From the NCBI GenBank assembly GCA_902812385.1, contig CADDZD010000002.1:29493-93492 (forward strand): a DNA stretch of 64,000 nucleotides, written 5' to 3'. The notes below the pieces were generated by a model, which saw only the letters and a program-made list of their open reading frames with translations, ran no database searches and was not told the DNA's origin. Each line of letters opens with the position of its first letter. The first letter of the stretch is position 1. Below are positions 44,425-53,983 of this stretch, piece after piece. Source of the DNA: Clostridia bacterium (GTDB taxonomy: Bacteria > Bacillota > DSM-12270 > Thermacetogeniales > Thermacetogeniaceae). The position numbers and the translations under genes are program-made.

Positions 44425-46839
44425 CTACCTCAGGCGTGCACCGTATTGGCTCTCAAGGTTTTTGAGTATTCTGTCATAGACCTCTGTAACTTCCTCGTCC
44501 GTAAGGGTGCGCTCCTGGGATTGGAAGAAGAGAGAGTAGGCCAGGCTGCGGTGCCCCTCAGGAAGTTGGGGCCCCTGGTAAACGTCAAACAGACGGCATT
44601 CCCTGAGGAGCGATCCCCCGGTTTCCACGATGGTCTTCCTGATGCTTTCGGCCGGAATATCAACGGGAACCACAACAGCAAGATCCCGGAAGATGCCGGG
44701 GAAACGCGGCAGCGGCTGGAACACGGTGCACAAGTTGATGAAGGGTGTAATAGCCTCTAGATCCAGTTCTGAGACCACAACTCTGACCGGCAGGTCATAC
44801 CTTTCTAGAACATCCGGGTGCAGTTCCCCAATAATGCCAATCACCTCGGACCCTACGCAAATCTGAGCCGAACGCCCGGGGTGCAGGGTACGGGTATTCC
44901 TCCAGGGCCGGTAACTCACATTCCTGACGCCCAGCAGTTCAAATAAACCGTCCACAATCCCCTTCAGGTAATAAAAATCCCGTTCCTGAACGGGCTCGAG
45001 CCACTCCCGCTCAATTTCACCGCAGGCCGCCATCCCGAGGCGTAACTTTTCCAGAGGCAAATTATCCTGCCCGTTGTGTTCAAAAACCACTCCCAATTCA
45101 AAGAAACCGAGATTTAGCTGCTTGTGCTTGTAATTGCTGCTGATGGTATCAACCAGACCGGGGAGCAGAGAAGGCCGAAGAATCCCCTGTTCCTCCCGCA
45201 GCGGGTTCTGAATACGGACCAACCGTTCAGAGTTGCTGGGGTCCGTCATGCCCAGCTTATCCAGTGAACTCTCTCCGATAAAGCTGTAAGTGATGATTTC
45301 GTTCAACCCGGCGCCCACCATGGCTTCGGTTATCAATTCCCGGAACCGGCTGCGGCGGGGACTGCTGCTGTGGGCGAGCACCCCCACAGGAATCGTCGGT
45401 TTGATCTGATCATAACCATAGACCCGCGCCACTTCTTCAATCAAATCGATTTCCTGGTGGATGTCATGGCGGTACGAGGGTATATTCACCAGCAGGCCGT
45501 CGGGTCCGCAAAGTTCACAGGAAAAGTCCAGGCGGGCCAAGATGTCTTGGACCGCTGCCCGGTCCAAGTTTGTTCCCAAAACCTGATTGACCCTGGCAGT
45601 TCTGAGCCGGATGGTCAGCGGCGCCTCCGGGCGGACATACTCGTCAACTATTCCGGCGGTGGCAATTCCTGCTCCAAGTTCTTCAATCAAATGGGCCGCC
45701 CGGTCAAGGGCCCTGATAACCCCGTTGATGTCGACTCCCTTCTCAAAGCGCTGGGCCGCCTCCGTCCTCATTCCAAGCTGTTTGGCCGTGCGCCTGATAT
45801 TCAAGGGGTCAAAACAGGCGGACTCCAGCAGAATGGTTTGCGTTGCTTCCGTCACCTCACTGGCCAGACCCCCCATCACACCGGCCAGCGCCACGGGCTC
45901 GCGGGCATCGGCGATAGCCAGCATTTCCTGGTCCAGCTCCCTGGTAACCCCATCGAGAGAAACCAATTTTTCACCGGGATAGGGATGTCTGACGATGATC
46001 TGACGGCCCTGCAGTTTATCGTAATCAAAGGCATGAAGCGGCTGTCCGGTTTCCACCATGACGTAGTTGGTAACATCCACGATGTTGTTGATCGGCCTGA
46101 TTCCGGCGGAACGCAGCCGGTACTGGAGCCACGGGGGTGATGGCGCAATCCTGACATTCCGGATGATCCGTGCGGCATAACGCCTGCACAGATCGGGTTC
46201 CTCTATCCTTACCTTAATCAGATCCGCCGTCTTTTCCTCTGTCTCCTTGACGCTGACATCGGGCAGACTCAGCTCTCCTCCGGTCAGTGCCCTGACCTCC
46301 CGGGCAATGTTGATGGCCGCCAAACAGTCGCCCCGGTTGGGAGTCAACTCAAACTCAAGGATGGGATCGTCAAACCCGAGGGCCACATCAAGGGGGGTTC
46401 CAGGCGCAAGACCGGGATCAAGTATCAGTACCCCCTTTTCATCGCCGTATCCCCATTCATCGGTTTCCAGCTCCGCACCGGAGCAGATAACGCCCTCGGA
46501 TCTCTCACCGCGAAAGGTCCTGGACTCCACGGTAACTCCGCCCGGCAGGGTCACACCCGGCCTGGCTACCGGAACATTGATCCCTTCAGCCAGGTTCGGT
46601 GCCCCGCTGACCAGTTGCAGTGTCTCATTGCCGATGTTCACCCGACATATCATCAGATGATCTGAATTCGGGTGTGGGATAAGTTCCGTGATCCTTCCCA
46701 CCATGATCTGCGAGAGGCCGGGAACTGGAGGGGTGATCCCTTCGACGGCAATGCCTGACATGGTCAGCCTCTCCGCCAGCTCTTCAACGCTCAGATCGCA
46801 CTCTACGTATTCTTTCAACCATTTATATGAAAGGCGCAA
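44425..46839 (-). CDS. pheT: Phenylalanyl-tRNA synthetase beta subunit
   Basis: 804 residues with the full beta-subunit set: N-terminal tRBD/EMAP-like domain (MVGRITELIPHPNSDHL), B3/B4 editing domain, B5 DNA-binding-like domain, a synthetase-like core (ELGVVFEHN), and the ferredoxin-like anticodon-binding domain at the C-terminus (PLPRFPGIFRDLAVVV). TTG start with GGGGG 8 nt upstream, 13 bp after pheS. Confidence 0.97.
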   Translation of the reverse strand: MRLSYKWLKEYVECDLSVEELAERLTMSGIAVEGITPPVPGLSQIMVGRITELIPHPNSDHLMICRVNIGNETLQLVSGAPNLAEGINVPVARPGVTLPGGVTVESRTFRGERSEGVICSGAELETDEWGYGDEKGVLILDPGLAPGTPLDVALGFDDPILEFELTPNRGDCLAAINIAREVRALTGGELSLPDVSVKETEEKTADLIKVRIEEPDLCRRYAARIIRNVRIAPSPPWLQYRLRSAGIRPINNIVDVTNYVMVETGQPLHAFDYDKLQGRQIIVRHPYPGEKLVSLDGVTRELDQEMLAIADAREPVALAGVMGGLASEVTEATQTILLESACFDPLNIRRTAKQLGMRTEAAQRFEKGVDINGVIRALDRAAHLIEELGAGIATAGIVDEYVRPEAPLTIRLRTARVNQVLGTNLDRAAVQDILARLDFSCELCGPDGLLVNIPSYRHDIHQEIDLIEEVARVYGYDQIKPTIPVGVLAHSSSPRRSRFRELITEAMVGAGLNEIITYSFIGESSLDKLGMTDPSNSERLVRIQNPLREEQGILRPSLLPGLVDTISSNYKHKQLNLGFFELGVVFEHNGQDNLPLEKLRLGMAACGEIEREWLEPVQERDFYYLKGIVDGLFELLGVRNVSYRPWRNTRTLHPGRSAQICVGSEVIGIIGELHPDVLERYDLPVRVVVSELDLEAITPFINLCTVFQPLPRFPGIFRDLAVVVPVDIPAESIRKTIVETGGSLLRECRLFDVYQGPQLPEGHRSLAYSLFFQSQERTLTDEEVTEVYDRILKNLESQYGARLR

Positions 46840-46852
46840 GACTCATACCCCC

Positions 46853-47875
46853 TTAAAACTGGCGCAGGAATCTTATGTCATTTTCAAAAAATAGGCGCAG
46901 GTCGTTGATGCCGTACTTCAACAAAGCTATTCGCTCCACCCCCATGCCGAAGGCAAACCCGATCACCTCTTCCGGGTTATAGCCGGCATTCTCCAGGACC
47001 TTGGGATGTACCATACCCGCTCCCAGGATCTCGAGCCAGCCCGTTCCCGAGCAAACCCGGCAGCCCTTTCCTTTGCAACCGAAACAGGAAATGTCCACCT
47101 CGGCGCTGGGTTCGGTAAAAGGGAAAAAGCTCGGCCGCAGCCGGATCTCCCGGTCTTCACCAAACATCTGACGGGCGAAGGTGAGCAAAACCCCTTTCAG
47201 ATCGCCGAGGGTACAGTGGCGGTCCACCAGAAGCCCCTCGACCTGGTGGAACATCGGAGAATGGGTGGCATCGTCATCCCTTCTGTAAACCTTGCCCGGA
47301 GCGATGATCCTTACGGGCAGGTTCGGCACCATCCTTTCCATGGTGCGGATCTGTACGGGAGAGGTATGGGTACGCAGCAGGATTTCTTCCGTGATATAAA
47401 AGGAATCCTGCATGTCCCGTGCCGGATGCCCCTTGGGGATGTTCAGTGCTTCAAAGTTGTAATAGTCCCATTCCACTTCAGGCCCTTCCGCAATATCAAA
47501 ACCCATGGCGGTAAAGATATCCTTAATCTCTTCAAGAACTATCGTCAGCGGATGTTTGTGGCCACGCCGCATGGTGCGCCCGGGAAGGGTCACATCAATG
47601 GTCTCCGCTTCCAACCGCTGCTGTTTCTCCCGTTCCAAAATAACCAGCAACCGGCGTTCCAATTCCTCCTCTATAAAAGTGCGCACCTGATTGGCAAGCT
47701 GGCCTATCCTGGGGCGCAGTTCGGGAGAAAGTCCCCCCATCCCCCTTAAAATTCTGGTCAGTTCCCCCTTTTTTCCGAGGTACTTGACCCTGATTGCCTG
47801 GAGTTCTTCTCTGGTCTGAGCCGAGCCCAGTTCTGAAAGGGCGCTCTCTTTAATGCCGAGTATCTCCTGTTCCAA
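46853..47875 (-). CDS. pheS: Phenylalanyl-tRNA synthetase alpha subunit
   Basis: Catalytic subunit, 340 residues from the TTG at 47875. Class II motifs: [18 protein letters not shown], motif 2 [30 protein letters not shown]. The reading frame continues 27 codons upstream to 47956, but that stretch is the T-box terminator, so it cannot be coding. The TTG has GGAG 12 nt upstream, a weak spacing, but no better in-frame start exists. Confidence 0.95.
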   Translation of the reverse strand: MEQEILGIKESALSELGSAQTREELQAIRVKYLGKKGELTRILRGMGGLSPELRPRIGQLANQVRTFIEEELERRLLVILEREKQQRLEAETIDVTLPGRTMRRGHKHPLTIVLEEIKDIFTAMGFDIAEGPEVEWDYYNFEALNIPKGHPARDMQDSFYITEEILLRTHTSPVQIRTMERMVPNLPVRIIAPGKVYRRDDDATHSPMFHQVEGLLVDRHCTLGDLKGVLLTFARQMFGEDREIRLRPSFFPFTEPSAEVDISCFGCKGKGCRVCSGTGWLEILGAGMVHPKVLENAGYNPEEVIGFAFGMGVERIALLKYGINDLRLFFENDIRFLRQF

Positions 47876-47901
47876 TCCTTTCTCACACTCCTTTGCCAGA
47901 C

Positions 47902-47934
47902 ATAAACAAATCCCCCGTCCAAAAGGGACGGGGG
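47902..47934 (-). terminator. T-box terminator of pheST
   Basis: CCCCCGTCC / GGACGGGGG stem with a short loop, then ATTTGTTTAT on the minus strand; alternative to the antiterminator containing the T-box sequence. Confidence 0.85.
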
Positions 47935-48303
47935 TCAGCAACCCACGCGGTACCACCCTTCTTGGCCTTCAACGGCCCACTCTCAGGGTCAATCCTTTTA
48001 ACGGTAGAACCCGGCCGCACCTACTTGCTCCCAGAGGTTCAATGCGGCAACTTCCAGGCGAACTTCAGAATCGGGATTCTGGCCGGGCTTCCAGTCACGG
48101 CACGGCCTCCCTCAAAAGAACCCTCTGATCCTTACTCTCCTGGGCATTGTTTTTCACAGCATCAGCTGTCTTACTGAAGCAGGAATCTCCGATAGAGAAG
48201 GTATGCTTGCAGGGACCCGGTACATTCGAAGATCAGCCAGAAAAAGCGAGCCGGCAGTGACATCCATCCCACGCACCTTTTCGGAGACATATTTACTTGC
48301 TCT
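47902..48303 (-). ncRNA. T-box leader of pheST
   Basis: About 400-nt leader sensing uncharged tRNA-Phe. The antiterminator sequence AAGGGTGGTACCGCG (about 47944-47960) is the T-box itself, which pairs with the tRNA CCA end. Upstream are the long Stem I and Stem II/III regions. A TTC within CGGAGATTCCTGC (48183-48185) is the likely phenylalanine specifier codon; that assignment is tentative. Confidence 0.92.
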
Positions 48304-48309
48304 TATAGG

Positions 48310-48339
48310 ATTATATCACAAGGCTCACTGCCTCTACAA
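48310..48339 (-). promoter_or_regulatory. Promoter of the pheST T-box transcript
   Basis: TTGTAG, 18-bp spacer, TATAAT with an extended TG on the minus strand; the -35 overlaps the end of the upstream methyltransferase gene. Start near 48303. Confidence 0.65.
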
Positions 48340-49128
48340 TTCTTTCTGGCGTTGAATTTCATAAAGGACTAGAGCGGTTGCCACAGCCGCGTTTAAAGAC
48401 TCCACCTTACCCCGCAAGGGGATCTTGATCCTGCTATCACTCAGTGCCAGGACCTCCGGGCTGACCCCGCGCCCCTCATTGCCGATAACCACCGCAAGCC
48501 CTGGGTACCGGAGATCGGTCCAGTAATAGATCTTGCCCGTGTGGGGATCGGCGGCAACAATGAAAATGCCGGCTTCTTTCATCCGGCCGAGCAGTTCCTT
48601 CAGGTTCACCTTGCTAAAAGTGGGAACCCGAAATACCGAACCCATAGTCGCCCGAAGAACCTTGGAGTTATAAAGATCAACCGTTCCCTCCCCCAGGAAC
48701 ACGGCTTTAACTCCCACCGCTTCCGCCGTTCGCAGGATGGTGCCCAGGTTTCCGGGGTCCTGGATTGCATCCAGGACAAGCCATGTTCCCTCGCTTTTTT
48801 GCAAGACTACCTCTTCCGTCCAAACCGGCATCCTGCCGACCGCCAGAATGCCCTGGGGGGTTTCGGTTTCCGCTATCTTCTTAAAAATGCGCTCTTCTAC
48901 AATATACAAGGGAACATTTGCACGACCCGGGTGTTCAATCACAGACCTGCCCTTTTCCCGCTGCAGCCCTTTTTCGGTGCATATTAAAAAGTCTAGCTGA
49001 ACCCCGCTTTTCAGGGCCTCCTCAACAAAGCTGATGCCCTCGATAATAAAGCGGCGTTCCGCCTCCCTAACCTTTCTTTTTTTCAGGCTGCGCGCAAATT
49101 GAACAGCCTGTTTCAGACCGGTAACCAT
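48334..49128 (-). CDS. TrmH/SpoU-family RNA 2'-O-ribose methyltransferase
   Basis: 264 residues with an N-terminal substrate-binding domain (about 20-95) and a SPOUT knot domain. Motifs 1-3 are visible: LVLDAIQDPGNLGTILRTAEAVG, VVIGNEGRGVSPEV, IPLRGKVESLNAAVATALVLYE. Methylates rRNA or tRNA; the precise site is not deducible. Between rplT and pheST as in many Firmicutes (YsgA position). ATG start, ribosome site AAAGGATG about 10 nt away. Confidence 0.92.
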   Translation of the reverse strand: MVTGLKQAVQFARSLKKRKVREAERRFIIEGISFVEEALKSGVQLDFLICTEKGLQREKGRSVIEHPGRANVPLYIVEERIFKKIAETETPQGILAVGRMPVWTEEVVLQKSEGTWLVLDAIQDPGNLGTILRTAEAVGVKAVFLGEGTVDLYNSKVLRATMGSVFRVPTFSKVNLKELLGRMKEAGIFIVAADPHTGKIYYWTDLRYPGLAVVIGNEGRGVSPEVLALSDSRIKIPLRGKVESLNAAVATALVLYEIQRQKEL

Positions 49129-49214
49129 TAAACCAAATCATCCTTTGTAAAAAAGTATAGCCCGCTGCCATACTTTTTCGACGAGAGAAACATTAGTATA
49201 TTTTTTTTATCAGG

Positions 49215-49568
49215 CTAAACGTACTTTTTCGCCAGGTCGACCAGTTTTGTGAAGGCAGCCTGATCATTGACGGCCAGTTCGGCAAGCATCTTCCTGTTCA
49301 TGGCGACTCCCGCCTGCTTCAAGCCGTTAATAAATTTGCTGTAGGACAAACCGTTCAGCCGGGCAGCAGCGTTGATCCTGGCAATCCACAGCTTACGGAA
49401 GTCCCGCTTCCGAAGCCTTCTATGGACATAGGTATAATACAGGGACTTCATTACCTGCTGGTTTGCCACGCGGAACAGCTTGCTCTTTGCGCCCCGATAG
49501 CCCCGGGCAAGCTTCAATATTTTTTTATGGCGGCGGCGCGTTACCGGTCCACCTTTTACTCTTGCCAT
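49215..49568 (-). CDS. rplT: 50S ribosomal protein L20
   Basis: 117 residues, typical length. [24 protein letters not shown] and [14 protein letters not shown] are family signatures. Assembles early on 23S rRNA and, in Bacillus, represses its own operon through the infC leader. ATG with GGAGG upstream, 21 bp after rpmI. Confidence 0.98.
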   Translation of the reverse strand: MARVKGGPVTRRRHKKILKLARGYRGAKSKLFRVANQQVMKSLYYTYVHRRLRKRDFRKLWIARINAAARLNGLSYSKFINGLKQAGVAMNRKMLAELAVNDQAAFTKLVDLAKKYV

Positions 49569-49589
49569 GACTGAAAACCTCCTTGACTT

Positions 49590-49787
49590 TTACATGTAAG
49601 GCAAAAGCTTTTGCATTCTTCCCCGGTCGGCAGCACTAACCACTGCAGGTTGCCGGAGCCGGCGCTTGCGTTTGCTGGATTTGTGTCCCAAAAGGTGGCT
49701 TCTCCATGCTCTCGCCCGTTTCCAGAGGCCATTTGCAGTGCGTTTAAACCTCTTTGCTGTCGCCCGGTGTGTTTTCATTTTTGGCAT
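49590..49787 (-). CDS. rpmI: 50S ribosomal protein L35
   Basis: 65 residues, highly basic: [19 protein letters not shown] and [15 protein letters not shown] are diagnostic. ATG with AAGGAG 9 nt upstream, inside the last 44 nt of infC, so translation is likely coupled. Confidence 0.98.
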   Translation of the reverse strand: MPKMKTHRATAKRFKRTANGLWKRARAWRSHLLGHKSSKRKRRLRQPAVVSAADRGRMQKLLPYM

Positions 49788-50322
49788 GATCTGAATCTCC
49801 TTTCACCTGTTCCTGGTTCCTGGGCGCCAGGATCATAATCATATTGCGTCCTTCTACCTTAGGCTCCTTTTCCAGAATTGCACTGTCTTCCAGCCTTTTG
49901 AAAAACTTCATGCAGAGATTGTGCCCCAGTTCTGCGTGGGAGATCTCCCGCCCCCGGAACATCAGCGTAACCTTTACCTTATCCCCTTCCTGCAGAAAGC
50001 GCCTGGCGTTCTTCGCCTTTACCTCGAAGTCATGCTCCTCGATCTTCGGCCTTAGCTTAAGCTCCTTGACATTGATGACCCGCTGTTTCTTTCTTGCCTC
50101 CCTTTCCCGTTTGCTCTGTTCATACTTGTATTTTCCGTAGTCCATGATCCGGCAAACCGGGGGTTTGGCGGAAGGGGCCACCTCCACAAGGTCGTAACCC
50201 TGCTCCATGGCGATACGGAGCCCTTCTTTCAGGGGTAGAATCCCGAGCTGCTGGCCGTCGCTGCCCACTAAACGAATCTCCCGGGCACGGATCTCCTCGT
50301 TGATCCGTAAATCTTTATTAAT
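49744..50322 (-). CDS. infC: Translation initiation factor IF-3 (ATT start)
   Basis: Controls start-codon fidelity and 30S subunit recycling. The conserved N-terminus [21 protein letters not shown] can be read only if translation starts at the ATT at 50322 (AGGAGG 9 nt upstream) or the adjacent ATA at 50325. A GTG at 50268 would cut off 18 conserved residues. The ATT gives 192 residues. An AUU start is the known autoregulatory device of infC in E. coli. C-terminal 22 residues are an acidic tail overlapping rpmI by 44 nt. Confidence 0.95.
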   Translation of the reverse strand: MNKDLRINEEIRAREIRLVGSDGQQLGILPLKEGLRIAMEQGYDLVEVAPSAKPPVCRIMDYGKYKYEQSKREREARKKQRVINVKELKLRPKIEEHDFEVKAKNARRFLQEGDKVKVTLMFRGREISHAELGHNLCMKFFKRLEDSAILEKEPKVEGRNMIMILAPRNQEQVKGDSDHAKNENTPGDSKEV

Positions 50323-50350
50323 TATACGCCACCTCCTAAATTAATGGGCT

Positions 50351-50382
50351 AAAAAGAAAAGCGGGCGTTTTCCACCCGCTTA
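50351..50382 (-). terminator. Attenuator terminator in the infC leader
   Basis: AAGCGGG / CCCGCTT stem with a TGGAAAACG loop followed by TTCTTTTT on the minus strand, 29 nt before the infC ATT. It lies between promoter and gene, so it regulates rather than ends transcription. Confidence 0.85.
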
Positions 50383-50487
50383 TTTTAAACCAGAGATCTT
50401 TCCGGCACGCAACCTTACCGACGTGAAGAGCCGTAAGGTGAGAAGCGAGTGGCTTCTACTTGGAATGCCAATCTTTTCATCCAGGCT
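50351..50487 (-). ncRNA. L20-type leader of infC-rpmI-rplT
   Basis: About 137-nt untranslated leader ending in a terminator. Its body contains CTTACGGCTCTTCACGTC-GGTAAGG, able to pair CCTTAC with GTAAGG, the sort of rRNA-mimic fold bound by L20 in Bacillus. L20 binding would favour termination. Identified from position and layout. Confidence 0.65.
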
Positions 50488-50493
50488 GGCTTC

Positions 50494-50523
50494 AGTATAT
50501 CACAGCCGATTTAACGATGTCAA
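50494..50523 (-). promoter_or_regulatory. Promoter of infC-rpmI-rplT
   Basis: TTGACA, 18-bp spacer, TATACT with extended TG on the minus strand; the -35 touches the 3' flank of thrS. Start near 50487. Confidence 0.8.
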
Positions 50524-50525
50524 TA

Positions 50526-52457
50526 TCACCGTTTCTGCTCAATCTCCTTCTGCAAATTCTGTATAAATTCATCCAGCCGGGCGGGGCCGATATCCCCCTC
50601 CCCGCGCTTCCTCACCCTGACCGTATTGCTGTCCACCTCCTGGTCACCGACTACCAGCAGGTACGGAACCTTCTCCAGTTCTCCCTGCCTGATCTTGTAA
50701 CCAACCCTCTCGTTCTCATCGTCAACCTCTACCCGGATCCCCCGTTCCTCCAATTGCCTGGCTACATCTGAAACATAAGGAACGTGACGGGAGGCAACGG
50801 AAACCACCTTAACCTGCACCGGCGCCAGCCAGACGGGAAATGCCCCGGCATAGTGCTCGGTGAGAATGCCCAGAAAACGTTCAATGCTGCCGAAAGCAAC
50901 CCGGTGAATCATCACAGGCCGGTGCCGGGAACCGTCCTCACCGATATAGGTAAGGTCGAAGTTTTCAGGCATGACAAAATCGAGCTGGATCGTTCCACAC
51001 TGCCAGCTGCGCCCCAATGAGTCCCGGAGGTGAAAATCGATTTTCGGCCCATAAAAGGCGCCGTCACCCTCATTTACCTGGTACGGGATTCCCTTCTTTT
51101 CCAGGGCCTTGACCAGGGAACTCGTGGCAAGCTCCCAGATCTCGTCCGAGCCCATGGCGTTCTCGGGCTTTGTGGACAACTCCACCCGGTAGGTAAAACC
51201 AAAGGTCCTGTAAAAATAGTCTATGAGGTTGATCACGTTGATGATCTCGTCCGTGATCTGCTCGGGAAGCATGAAGATATGGGCATCATCCTGGGTAAAA
51301 CAGCGCACCCGCAGCAGCCCGTGCAGCACGCCGGAGCGCTCGTGGCGGTGTACCAGCCCGAGTTCCGCTAACCGCATCGGCAGTTCTCTATAGGAATGCA
51401 GCCTTGTCTTGTAATAGAGAATGGCACCCGGGCAGTTCATGGGTTTAACCGCGTAATCCTCTTCGTCGATCTTCAAGAAGTACATATTCTCCTTGTAATG
51501 GTCCCAGTGTCCCGACCTTTCCCAGAGGGAGCGGTTGAGAATAACAGGGCTTTTGATCTCTTTGTAACCCCAGCGACGGTGCACATCCCGCCAGAAATTC
51601 TCAAGCTCTGTTCTGATGATCATCCCCTTCGGGTAGAAGAACGGGAATCCCGGCCCTTCGTCGGCGATGCCGAAGAGGTCCAGCTCCTGCCCAAGCCTGC
51701 GATGATCCCGCCGTTTTGCTTCCTCGATGCGTTTCAGGTATTCGTCCAGATCCTTCTGTTTGGGAAACGAGATGCCATAGATCCGCTGGAGCATCTTGTT
51801 CTTTTCGCTCCCCCGCCAGTAGGCCCCCGCCACGCTCAGCAGCTTAACTACACCCACCATCCCTGTCCGCGGCAGATGCGGGCCCAGGCAGAGGTCCGTG
51901 AACTCTCCCTGGCTGTAAAGGCTGACCTGGGCTTCCGGGGGGAGTTCTTCGATGAGTTCCACTTTATACGGTTCGCCTTGCCTGCTAAAGAATTCAACGG
52001 CCTCTTCGTGGGTTACCTCCCGGCGCACTACAGGGTAATCCGCCTTGATAATCTTCCTGATCTCCTCTTCTATCTGCTCCAGATCCTCGGTGGTAAAGGC
52101 TTTAGAAGAATCGAAGTCATAGTAAAAGCCCTCTTCGATGGCGGGGCCAATGGCCAACTTGGCCTCGGGGAAAAGACGCTTGACCGCCTGTGCAAGAATA
52201 TGAGCGGAGGTATGGCGGTAAACAGTCCTCCCATCCTCGTCCTCAAAGGTCAAGAACTCGATTTTATCCTCAGGCCGGACCTGACTGGCAAGATCCTTCA
52301 GGCTTCCGTTTACTCTTGCCACAACCGCCTCTTTTGCCAGCCTCCTGCCAAGCTCTGCAGCCACATCCATAAAGGTACTCCCCTGGGGAACGTGATGGAT
52401 CGTCCCATCTTTTAGAATAACCGGGATTAATTCCTTTACCTGTCGGTCTTCCTTCAT
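50526..52457 (-). CDS. thrS: Threonyl-tRNA synthetase
   Basis: 643 residues, full-length: N-terminal TGS domain about 8-70, N2 editing domain with HTSAHILAQAVKRLFP (His motif), class II core with zinc ligands (MNCPGAILYY, RHERSG, motif 2 RVRCFTQDDAHIF), and C-terminal anticodon-binding domain PVWLAPVQVKVVSV. ATG with GGAGG 8 nt upstream. Behind its own T-box. Confidence 0.98.
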   Translation of the reverse strand: MKEDRQVKELIPVILKDGTIHHVPQGSTFMDVAAELGRRLAKEAVVARVNGSLKDLASQVRPEDKIEFLTFEDEDGRTVYRHTSAHILAQAVKRLFPEAKLAIGPAIEEGFYYDFDSSKAFTTEDLEQIEEEIRKIIKADYPVVRREVTHEEAVEFFSRQGEPYKVELIEELPPEAQVSLYSQGEFTDLCLGPHLPRTGMVGVVKLLSVAGAYWRGSEKNKMLQRIYGISFPKQKDLDEYLKRIEEAKRRDHRRLGQELDLFGIADEGPGFPFFYPKGMIIRTELENFWRDVHRRWGYKEIKSPVILNRSLWERSGHWDHYKENMYFLKIDEEDYAVKPMNCPGAILYYKTRLHSYRELPMRLAELGLVHRHERSGVLHGLLRVRCFTQDDAHIFMLPEQITDEIINVINLIDYFYRTFGFTYRVELSTKPENAMGSDEIWELATSSLVKALEKKGIPYQVNEGDGAFYGPKIDFHLRDSLGRSWQCGTIQLDFVMPENFDLTYIGEDGSRHRPVMIHRVAFGSIERFLGILTEHYAGAFPVWLAPVQVKVVSVASRHVPYVSDVARQLEERGIRVEVDDENERVGYKIRQGELEKVPYLLVVGDQEVDSNTVRVRKRGEGDIGPARLDEFIQNLQKEIEQKR

Positions 52458-52500
52458 AAAGCATCCCTCCTCACCACAATCGATACCCTACGTAAAGAAA

Positions 52501-52534
52501 CAAAAAATCTCATCCCCTTCAGGGGACGAGATTT
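52501..52534 (-). terminator. T-box terminator of thrS
   Basis: AAATCTCGTCCCC / GGGGATGAGATTT, a 13-bp stem with a TGAA loop, followed by TTTGTTT on the minus strand. Confidence 0.88.
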
Positions 52535-52753
52535 CCCGCGGTTCCACCCCATTTTGACGGCACGTGGCCGCCCTCTCGCAGCGCACTTTAACGGGTGCAC
52601 CCGTTCTCCTTAGGCTATCCGTTCAGAGAACCCTCCGGGCCGGTCTTCCCTTTACCTTTTGCCGGAGACGCTTCCAGCCCTGGCGCCCCCTCTCTGAGGC
52701 CAGTATAAAGGTACTCTTCCCATCATCGCATGCAATTCAGCCAATTTAGCTTC
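52501..52753 (-). ncRNA. T-box leader of thrS
   Basis: About 250-nt leader. The T-box sequence GGGTGGAACCGCGGG lies at about 52536-52550, immediately 5' of the terminator. An ACC in AGAGTACCTTT near 52707 may be the threonine specifier (tentative). Senses uncharged tRNA-Thr to read through into thrS. Confidence 0.9.
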
Positions 52754-52759
52754 AGGAGC

Positions 52760-52788
52760 ATTATACGACTCAGCGGCAAGCCTGTCAA
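52760..52788 (-). promoter_or_regulatory. Consensus promoter of the thrS T-box transcript
   Basis: TTGACA, 17-bp spacer, TATAAT: a perfect sigma-A promoter on the minus strand, 20 bp after the ytxC stop. Confidence 0.9.
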
Positions 52789-52807
52789 TAAGCACTGTGG
52801 CCGGACA

Positions 52808-53680
52808 CTAATTTTTGTGCAGATATAAATGCCGGCACTTTTCACAACCGGGGCAGCGAGCGATCCTGTTGCAGAAAACCTGCTGGATTGTCTGGATCGG
52901 ATTACAGTTCCAGATCTTATCTGAAACGTGGAATATGATGTTTTTCGGCGAGAGGGTAATCAACATGCTCAAGAGATAGTCCTTATAATTAAATTCACCG
53001 TCAATTACGGTAAAAGAAGGCGTACGCAGGTGCTCTCTCCTGATGACGTTTCCCGTCTCGTCGCAGAGATAGAAAGTTCCCTCGGTTGTAATAAAGACGT
53101 GAACTTCATTAATTTTCGGCTCCTGCAAATCGATAAAACAGCGAAGCAGCCGAACGAATTCCAGGTAATCCTTGGCCGCCATGAATTCCTGAACGGTCCG
53201 CTTCACCATTCTCTGCAACTGGCCCCAGTATTCCTTAAGACGGAATCTTCCATACCCCTCAACCACTAAAGTTTGATGATCGCCCAGATAATCATAGAGG
53301 CTCTGAAGGATCCTGTTCCTGCGAACCATCCTGAGCTTTTGCACTGTTTCAAGAGAGCGGTTTACTACTTCCTCCCTGTCATGGGGGGAGAGATAGTTAT
53401 AGGACCTGGTTATATATTCTCTTACGTAGGCCGATTCTATATTATTCACAAACAGGTCGGAGATCACCTTCGCCACGGCAAACCGTAGGGCAAATTTTCT
53501 CTCCCCCTGTCTATTGCCTCGCTGAGCACGAAGAATAAAAAATGACCATGGTGGTTCCTGTTGCTCATCGAACTCAAACGCCAAACGCTCGCCGGATAGA
53601 AAATTCAACTCGGAGTTCAGGAGTTCCCGGACTTCGCTTGCGTAAGATACAGTTCCTATAATGATGTAATAAGATGACAC
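52808..53680 (-). CDS. ytxC: Sporulation-associated protein YtxC
   Basis: 290 residues of the YtxC family (DUF-type, spore-former specific). No catalytic motif known; the protein is soluble by composition. RRNRILQSLYDYLGDHQTLVVEGYGRFRLKEYW in the middle is the conserved core, and the C-terminus has CNRIARCPGCEKCRH, a possible zinc site. The gene lies directly upstream of thrS, as in Bacillus. A GTG at 53689 is adjacent to its ribosome site, so the GTG at 53680, 8 nt from GAAGGGG, is chosen. Confidence 0.85.
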   Translation of the reverse strand: MSSYYIIIGTVSYASEVRELLNSELNFLSGERLAFEFDEQQEPPWSFFILRAQRGNRQGERKFALRFAVAKVISDLFVNNIESAYVREYITRSYNYLSPHDREEVVNRSLETVQKLRMVRRNRILQSLYDYLGDHQTLVVEGYGRFRLKEYWGQLQRMVKRTVQEFMAAKDYLEFVRLLRCFIDLQEPKINEVHVFITTEGTFYLCDETGNVIRREHLRTPSFTVIDGEFNYKDYLLSMLITLSPKNIIFHVSDKIWNCNPIQTIQQVFCNRIARCPGCEKCRHLYLHKN

Positions 53681-53689
53681 AAATCTCAC

Positions 53690-53983
53690 CCCTTCCTCTA
53701 CATGGTGTTCAATACATGATATGTTATTATGCGGAAGGGGTTTTTCGGTTATACAGGGAACCTGGAAAAAATTTTATTTAATTCGGTCGGGAAAATTTCC
53801 TCCATTTCCGCGGTTTGTGCTCCTCTCAATCTGCAAATATCAGGATAATATCACTCGGAGGCAACTGGCTTTGGTTGGAATAAGATCCCACAAATCGCAC
53901 CATTAAAATCTTCTAATTTTTAACAACTGCCTGCCTGTAAGATTAAGTAATTAAATATTAGTTCTTGGAGAAATCCTAATATA
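53690..53983. other. Divergent intergenic region between ytxC and kimA
   Basis: AT-rich, no supported ORF. No ydaO-type c-di-AMP riboswitch elements were recognised upstream of kimA. A TATAAT at 53980-53985 overlaps the proposed kimA ATG and lacks a good -35. Confidence 0.5.

Noticed and set aside
45370..46140. 256-codon plus-strand ORF opposite pheT
   Set aside because: Antisense shadow without homology or ribosome site.
47876..47956. N-terminal extension of pheS
   Set aside because: It would translate through the T-box terminator hairpin.
51396..52415. 339-codon plus-strand ORF opposite thrS
   Set aside because: Antisense shadow of a highly conserved synthetase gene.
53690..53983. Possible ydaO c-di-AMP riboswitch upstream of kimA
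   Set aside because: None of the conserved ydaO sequence blocks or pseudoknot arms could be found on the plus strand.
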